Source: Bacillota bacterium (GTDB lineage Bacteria > Bacillota > Clostridia > Lachnospirales > Lachnospiraceae). Taken from it: a stretch of DNA of 9,997 nt. The notes beneath the pieces were generated by a model. The model worked only from the letters and a program-made list of their open reading frames with translations, searched no databases and was not told the origin of the DNA. Positions 6,553-9,997 of this stretch are shown here, piece after piece; position 1 is the stretch's first letter, and every line of letters starts with the position of its first letter. A program made the translations under genes and the position numbers. The stretch spans positions 1-9,997 of the forward strand of contig JAEWHR010000056.1 in assembly GCA_023387655.1 (NCBI GenBank), read 5' to 3'.

Positions 6553-7215
6553 CTATAAGATTCGTACATTATTTAAAGAACCTGTTTCATGGAACTCTGT
6601 CCACTCGCAAATATTCACTGCATGATCACCGATTCGTTCCATGTACTTCGCTATCATTAAGATGTCAATGTAACTATCCGCATTCTCACCACTATTTCTC
6701 ATTGCTTCAATAACGGTACTTTTTACTTCATTGAATAACTCATCCACGATATCATCTTTCTTAATTGTAACTCTTGCTTTTTCAGTATCGCAGGCGATAA
6801 ATGCCTCTACTGCATCGTGAACCATTTCTTTCGCTACTTCTGCCATCTTTGGGATTGCTTTTACAATAGTATACGTATTTTGCTTTATATTACGAAGAAT
6901 TAATTCTGAAATATCTGCAGCATGATCTCCGATTCGTTCCATGTCTGTTACAACCTTAAGAGCAGTTGTTACAATTCTTAAGTCTTTTGCTACTGGTTGC
7001 TGACGAAGAATTAAGGAGAGACATCTTGATTCAATAACGCGTTCCATGTCATTAATCGTACGATCACCTCGTATAATCTCCGTAGCTAGAGCTTCATCTT
7101 CATTTTCAAAAGCCTTGATTACTTTATCAATCGCAGCCTCTATTAAGGTACCCATATCTCTCAAATTATTATTTAATATTGTTAACTCATATTCAAAACT
7201 TGCTCTTGGTGCCAT
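6553..7215 (-). CDS. phoU: PhoU, phosphate signalling regulator
   Basis: This 220-residue all-helical cytoplasmic protein is made of two PhoU three-helix repeats. The hallmark metal-binding motifs are MERIGDHAADI (92-102) and MERIGDHAVNI (192-202), exactly 100 residues apart. In the known systems PhoU links the Pst transporter to PhoR, keeping the kinase inactive when phosphate is plentiful and restraining uptake. The frame is open further upstream to 7383, but that extension overlaps pstB and has no family similarity. The ATG at 7215 is chosen because GGAGGA (7221-7226) lies 5 bases before it and it gives the normal family length. It is 85 bases after pstB and 21 bases before the sensor kinase gene. 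Confidence 0.95.
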   Translation of the reverse strand: MAPRASFEYELTILNNNLRDMGTLIEAAIDKVIKAFENEDEALATEIIRGDRTINDMERVIESRCLSLILRQQPVAKDLRIVTTALKVVTDMERIGDHAADISELILRNIKQNTYTIVKAIPKMAEVAKEMVHDAVEAFIACDTEKARVTIKKDDIVDELFNEVKSTVIEAMRNSGENADSYIDILMIAKYMERIGDHAVNICEWTEFHETGSLNNVRIL

Positions 7216-7235
7216 AATTATCCTCCATTCAGGGT

Positions 7236-7282
7236 TTTTGCGCCTTATCCATATAATAACATACTTGTGTGCCAACGCAAAA
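7236..7282 (-). other. pstB-phoU spacer with inverted repeat
   Basis: The 85-base spacer (7216-7300) is much longer than the 4- and 26-base gaps elsewhere in this block. TTTTGCG (7236-7242) and CGCAAAA (7276-7282) form a 7-bp stem around a 33-base loop. It is not followed by a U-tract in the transcript, so it is not an intrinsic terminator. Within the loop the minus strand reads TTGGCA (7275-7270) and TATTAT (7258-7253), resembling promoter hexamers, but only 11 bases apart, too close for a normal promoter. It could be an mRNA-processing or stability element that sets phoU and kinase levels apart from the transporter. Confidence 0.25.
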
Positions 7283-7300
7283 TCATTCCCATATTCTTTA

Positions 7301-8059
7301 TCAGCCAAATCTACCTGTAATATAATCTTCTGTTCTCTTATCTGTAGGTCTTGTAAATAAGATCTCCGTTTCAGCAAACTCAACCATATCTCCTACTAAG
7401 AAAAATGCAGTATAGTCAGAGATACGTGCTGCCTGTTGCATGTTATGAGTTACAATGGCAACGGTATACTTTTCTTTTAATTCACTCATTAAGTCTTCAA
7501 TTTTTAAAGTAGATATAGGATCAAGTGCTGACGTTGGTTCATCCATCAATAATACTTCTGGCTCTACTGCAAGGGCTCTGGCAATACATAGTCTTTGTTG
7601 CTGCCCACCAGATAAACCAAGTGCAGATTTCTTTAAACGATCTTTTACTTCCTCAAAAAGCGCAGCACCTCGCAAGGATTTCTCAACAATTTCATCTAAT
7701 TCTGCTTTTGATTTAATACCATGGATTCTAGGACCATAGGCTACATTATCATAAATGCTCATAGGAAATGGATTTGGTTGTTGAAATACCATACCAACCT
7801 TTTTTCTAAGTAATGTCGTATCTACTCGGTCCCCATAGATATCCTCACCATCAAGAAGTATCTGACCAGTAATTTTTATACCATCCACATAATCATTCAT
7901 ACGGTTTAATGTCTTTAGAAACGTTGACTTACCACATCCAGAAGGTCCAATAAATGCTGTAATCGACTTTTCTTTAATGTCCATATTAATCCCTTTGAGT
8001 GCATGATTGGTTCCATAATATAAATTTAAATCTCTTGTTATGATTTTATCTTTGCTCAT
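7301..8059 (-). CDS. pstB: Phosphate ABC transporter ATP-binding protein PstB
   Basis: This 252-residue ATPase drives the high-affinity phosphate importer PstSCAB at the inner face of the membrane. Walker A is GPSGCGKST (38-46). The Q-loop is in VFQQPNPFPMSIYDN, the PstB-specific form (91-105). The ABC signature is LSGGQQQR (149-156), Walker B is VLLMDEP (169-175) with the SALDP D-loop after it, and the switch histidine is H205 (THNMQQA). Length is typical. The ATG follows GGAGG (8067-8071) by 7 bases, and the stop of pstA overlaps this ribosome site, leaving a 4-base gap, so translation is probably coupled. Two PstB subunits are expected to pair with PstC and PstA. Confidence 0.97.
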   Translation of the reverse strand: MSKDKIITRDLNLYYGTNHALKGINMDIKEKSITAFIGPSGCGKSTFLKTLNRMNDYVDGIKITGQILLDGEDIYGDRVDTTLLRKKVGMVFQQPNPFPMSIYDNVAYGPRIHGIKSKAELDEIVEKSLRGAALFEEVKDRLKKSALGLSGGQQQRLCIARALAVEPEVLLMDEPTSALDPISTLKIEDLMSELKEKYTVAIVTHNMQQAARISDYTAFFLVGDMVEFAETEILFTRPTDKRTEDYITGRFG

Positions 8060-8063
8060 TTGA

Positions 8064-8948
8064 TTACCTCCGATTCACGTCAAACTTACGTGCTAACACT
8101 TTAGTTAGAATATTAATACCTAAAACTATAATTAACAAAACAACGGCGATACCGAATGCTTCATCGTATTTTGCTTTTGTCATGCTAAGATATAACTGTA
8201 TCGTTAATGTACCTCCTGGTTGAGTTACTTTCGAAATCAATCCTTCTCCATATTCGCCGAGCTTTGGCAATAAATATCCACTTCCTGCCGTGAATAAAAG
8301 AGCAGCAGATTCACCGACAATTCTTCCTATCGCAAGTATGATACCAGTAATAATCCCAGGCATTGCGGAAGGTAATAGAATTGTTCTGATCATATGCCAT
8401 TTCGTTGAGCCCATACCAAGAGCACCATCACGGTAGCTTTTTGGAACCGTTTTTAAAGCTTCTTGTGTATTTCTTGTGATAAGTGGAAGTACCATTAAAC
8501 TTAAAGTTAAGGCACCAGTTAATAAAGAGTAGGATAATCCTAAGGTAGTTCCGAAAAATACCATACCGAATAAACCAAAGATGATCGATGGGATACCACT
8601 TAACGTTTCTGTGGTAAACTCAATTAATCGAACTAGCTTTCCAGGTTTTGCATATTCATTTAAATAAATCGCAGCACCAATACCAATTGGGGTTACTAAT
8701 AATAAGGTTAAGATGATAATGTATAAGGTATTTATAATATTTCCTGCAATACCAAACGTTCCTTTTAATGCACTTGGTGCGGTGGTTAAAAACTCCCAGT
8801 TAACACTTCTGATTCCTCGGAAGAAAACATAGGAAACGATTCCTACAAACAAAGCGATAGAGATTCCTGCACATAAAACGGTAAATCCGATTAGAATCTT
8901 ATCTTTTGGTCTTCTTCTTTTTTCACAAATACTAATTTTTTTCTCCAT
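8064..8948 (-). CDS. pstA: Phosphate ABC transporter permease PstA
   Basis: This 294-residue integral membrane protein forms half of the phosphate translocation channel. About six transmembrane helices are visible (~18-43, 68-96, 115-133, 138-157, 196-217 and 264-284). The cytoplasmic EAA-type coupling loop is at 163-182 (EALKTVPKSYRDGALGMG), followed by the permease motif GRIVGESAAL (208-217). A basic N-terminus (KRRRPKDK) fits a cytoplasmic orientation. The ATG follows GGAG (8955-8958) by 6 bases and lies 26 bases after pstC. Size, order (C-A-B) and the EAA loop distinguish it from other ABC permeases. Confidence 0.95.
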   Translation of the reverse strand: MEKKISICEKRRRPKDKILIGFTVLCAGISIALFVGIVSYVFFRGIRSVNWEFLTTAPSALKGTFGIAGNIINTLYIIILTLLLVTPIGIGAAIYLNEYAKPGKLVRLIEFTTETLSGIPSIIFGLFGMVFFGTTLGLSYSLLTGALTLSLMVLPLITRNTQEALKTVPKSYRDGALGMGSTKWHMIRTILLPSAMPGIITGIILAIGRIVGESAALLFTAGSGYLLPKLGEYGEGLISKVTQPGGTLTIQLYLSMTKAKYDEAFGIAVVLLIIVLGINILTKVLARKFDVNRR

Positions 8949-8974
8949 ATATTACTCCGGTTGAAAGAATTCTT

Positions 8975-9940
8975 TTATCTTTCGACCTTTCCTCCCTTCT
9001 TTAGGATTCTATTTAAGGAAAGGTTTATAATCATAATAAACACAAACAATACCAATCCGATTGTAAAGAGTACCTGGCGATGGGTACCTTGAGAATAAGA
9101 CATCTCACTAACAATCGCTGTTGTTAAGAAACGTACTGAGTTAAATGGAAGTGGAATATTAACAACGCTACCACTTACTAAACTAATTGCCATCGCTTCA
9201 CCAATCGCACGACCGATACCTAAGATGATTGCTGTTACGATACCAGACTTCGCTGCTGGAAGTAATACTTTTGTTATTGTTTGAATTTTGGTTGCCCCTA
9301 CTGCTAAGGAAGCATTTTTTAAAGAAGCAGGAACTGCACGCAGTGCAGAAGAACTAATGCTAATCACTGTTGGCAAAATCATAATTGCTAATACCAGTAC
9401 CGCAGAAATTAAGTTTGCACCTCCAGTGAAGATATGTGTCTCGGAATCTTTGAATAAATACATTTCTAATTGGTACATGAGAGGATTTAAAATTAACAAT
9501 CCAAGTAACCCGTACACAACGGACGGAATTCCCGCTAGTAATTCTACTGCTGGAGTTATAATTGCTGCTACTTTTTTATTTGCTATTTCTGTTAAAAATA
9601 TTGCGGTACCTACACCGATAGGCACACCAATTAAGATCGCTGCAAATGTTCCAACGATGGAGGTTAATATAACATAAGCGATACCAAAGCTAGGCTCTGC
9701 AGCTGTAGGTTTCCATACGGAACTAAATAAAATTTCCTTAAGACCCACCTTAAATATCGCTGGTACACCGTTGATAATCATATAGAGTGAAATTGATGCC
9801 ACTGCAAGGACAGCAACAAAAGCGCATGTAATAAAAATGCCATGCGCAACTTTCTCTACTTTATCAGCAGCTTTATGATTCACCCCGCCATGTATTGTAC
9901 TACTTACTGGCATCGCTTTTTCATCTTTCTTCTTTTTCAT
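8975..9940 (-). CDS. pstC: Phosphate ABC transporter permease PstC
   Basis: This 321-residue permease is the partner of PstA. A ~30-residue basic cytoplasmic N-terminus precedes about six transmembrane helices (~33-57, 85-117, 128-152, 175-197, 230-255 and 289-309). The EAA coupling loop lies at ~199-217 (ALRAVPASLKNASLAVGAT), followed by GIGRAIGEAMA (241-251), a PstC signature. The ELLAGIPSVVYGLLGL segment (133-148) is also typical of the family. The ATG follows AGGAAGG (9947-9953) by 6 bases. It is the first complete gene of the leftward block in this window; pstS would be expected immediately upstream, outside it. Confidence 0.95.
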   Translation of the reverse strand: MKKKKDEKAMPVSSTIHGGVNHKAADKVEKVAHGIFITCAFVAVLAVASISLYMIINGVPAIFKVGLKEILFSSVWKPTAAEPSFGIAYVILTSIVGTFAAILIGVPIGVGTAIFLTEIANKKVAAIITPAVELLAGIPSVVYGLLGLLILNPLMYQLEMYLFKDSETHIFTGGANLISAVLVLAIMILPTVISISSSALRAVPASLKNASLAVGATKIQTITKVLLPAAKSGIVTAIILGIGRAIGEAMAISLVSGSVVNIPLPFNSVRFLTTAIVSEMSYSQGTHRQVLFTIGLVLFVFIMIINLSLNRILKKGGKVER

Positions 9941-9953
9941 ACACTGCCTTCCT

Positions 9954-9997
9954 CTTTCTATAGCTTTTTAGACCTAAGTACTTGGTTGCATAGGATG
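9954..9997. other. Incomplete upstream edge of the pst block
   Basis: These 44 bases lie upstream of the pstC ribosome site. Read leftward, two frames contain stop codons here and one stays open into pstC in a different frame. The fragment is too short to tell whether it is the 3' end of pstS or intergenic DNA, and no hairpin or Pho-box-like word is seen. Confidence 0.3.

Noticed and set aside
6553..7383. Longer PhoU reading frame starting at 7383
   Set aside because: The added N-terminal 56 residues overlap the 3' end of pstB, do not resemble PhoU and lack a ribosome site. The ATG at 7215 has a good GGAGGA and gives the normal family length.
9288..9677. Antisense open frames inside pst, phoU and kinase genes
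   Set aside because: They lie opposite well-conserved coding genes, show no recognisable domains and are explained as shadows of the real frames.

Overview
The window is a phosphate-acquisition and phosphate-sensing locus from an AT-rich Gram-positive anaerobe. The AT-rich base composition, the strong GGAGG-type ribosome sites and the protein sequence style suggest a member of the Clostridia, most likely Lachnospiraceae (Lachnoclostridium-like). This placement is by recognition, not by a database search. All nine protein-coding genes are intact, and there are no insertion sequences, phage genes, tRNAs, rRNAs or CRISPR arrays.

Layout. Bases 1-213 are a promoter region. It drives a rightward gene (214-1989) for a Na+/phosphate cotransporter fused to a C-terminal PhoU-like domain. 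That gene converges on the leftward genes at a bidirectional hairpin terminator (2090-2133), which also contains the phoR stop codon. Everything from 9940 down to 2124 reads leftward in two blocks. The upstream block is pstC-pstA-pstB-phoU-phoR2: the permease and ATPase of the high-affinity ABC phosphate importer, its regulator PhoU, and a sensor kinase. The substrate-binding gene pstS is absent and would be expected to the right of the window. The downstream block is an HD-domain phosphohydrolase, a PhoB/PhoP-type response regulator, and a second sensor kinase (phoR1).

The two leftward blocks are separated by a 243-bp intergenic region (4885-5127), the most unusual part of the window. It holds seven copies of a TTTTACA-type word at 20-21 bp spacing (18 bp for the last), next to an extended -10 promoter (TGnTATAAT) reading toward the HD-phoB-phoR genes. 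It also holds a possible nine-codon leader ORF whose stop overlaps the GTG start of the HD gene. The same TTTTACA word recurs three times at 11- and 22-bp spacing upstream of the cotransporter, in the manner of a Pho box. I infer that both regions are operators for the response regulator encoded between them.

How it would work together (established for the families, inferred here): the Pst transporter and PhoU report phosphate sufficiency to a PhoR kinase. Under starvation the kinase phosphorylates PhoB, which raises expression of the uptake genes. Two PhoR-like kinases accompany a single visible response regulator, so either they converge on it or the second has a partner elsewhere in the genome.
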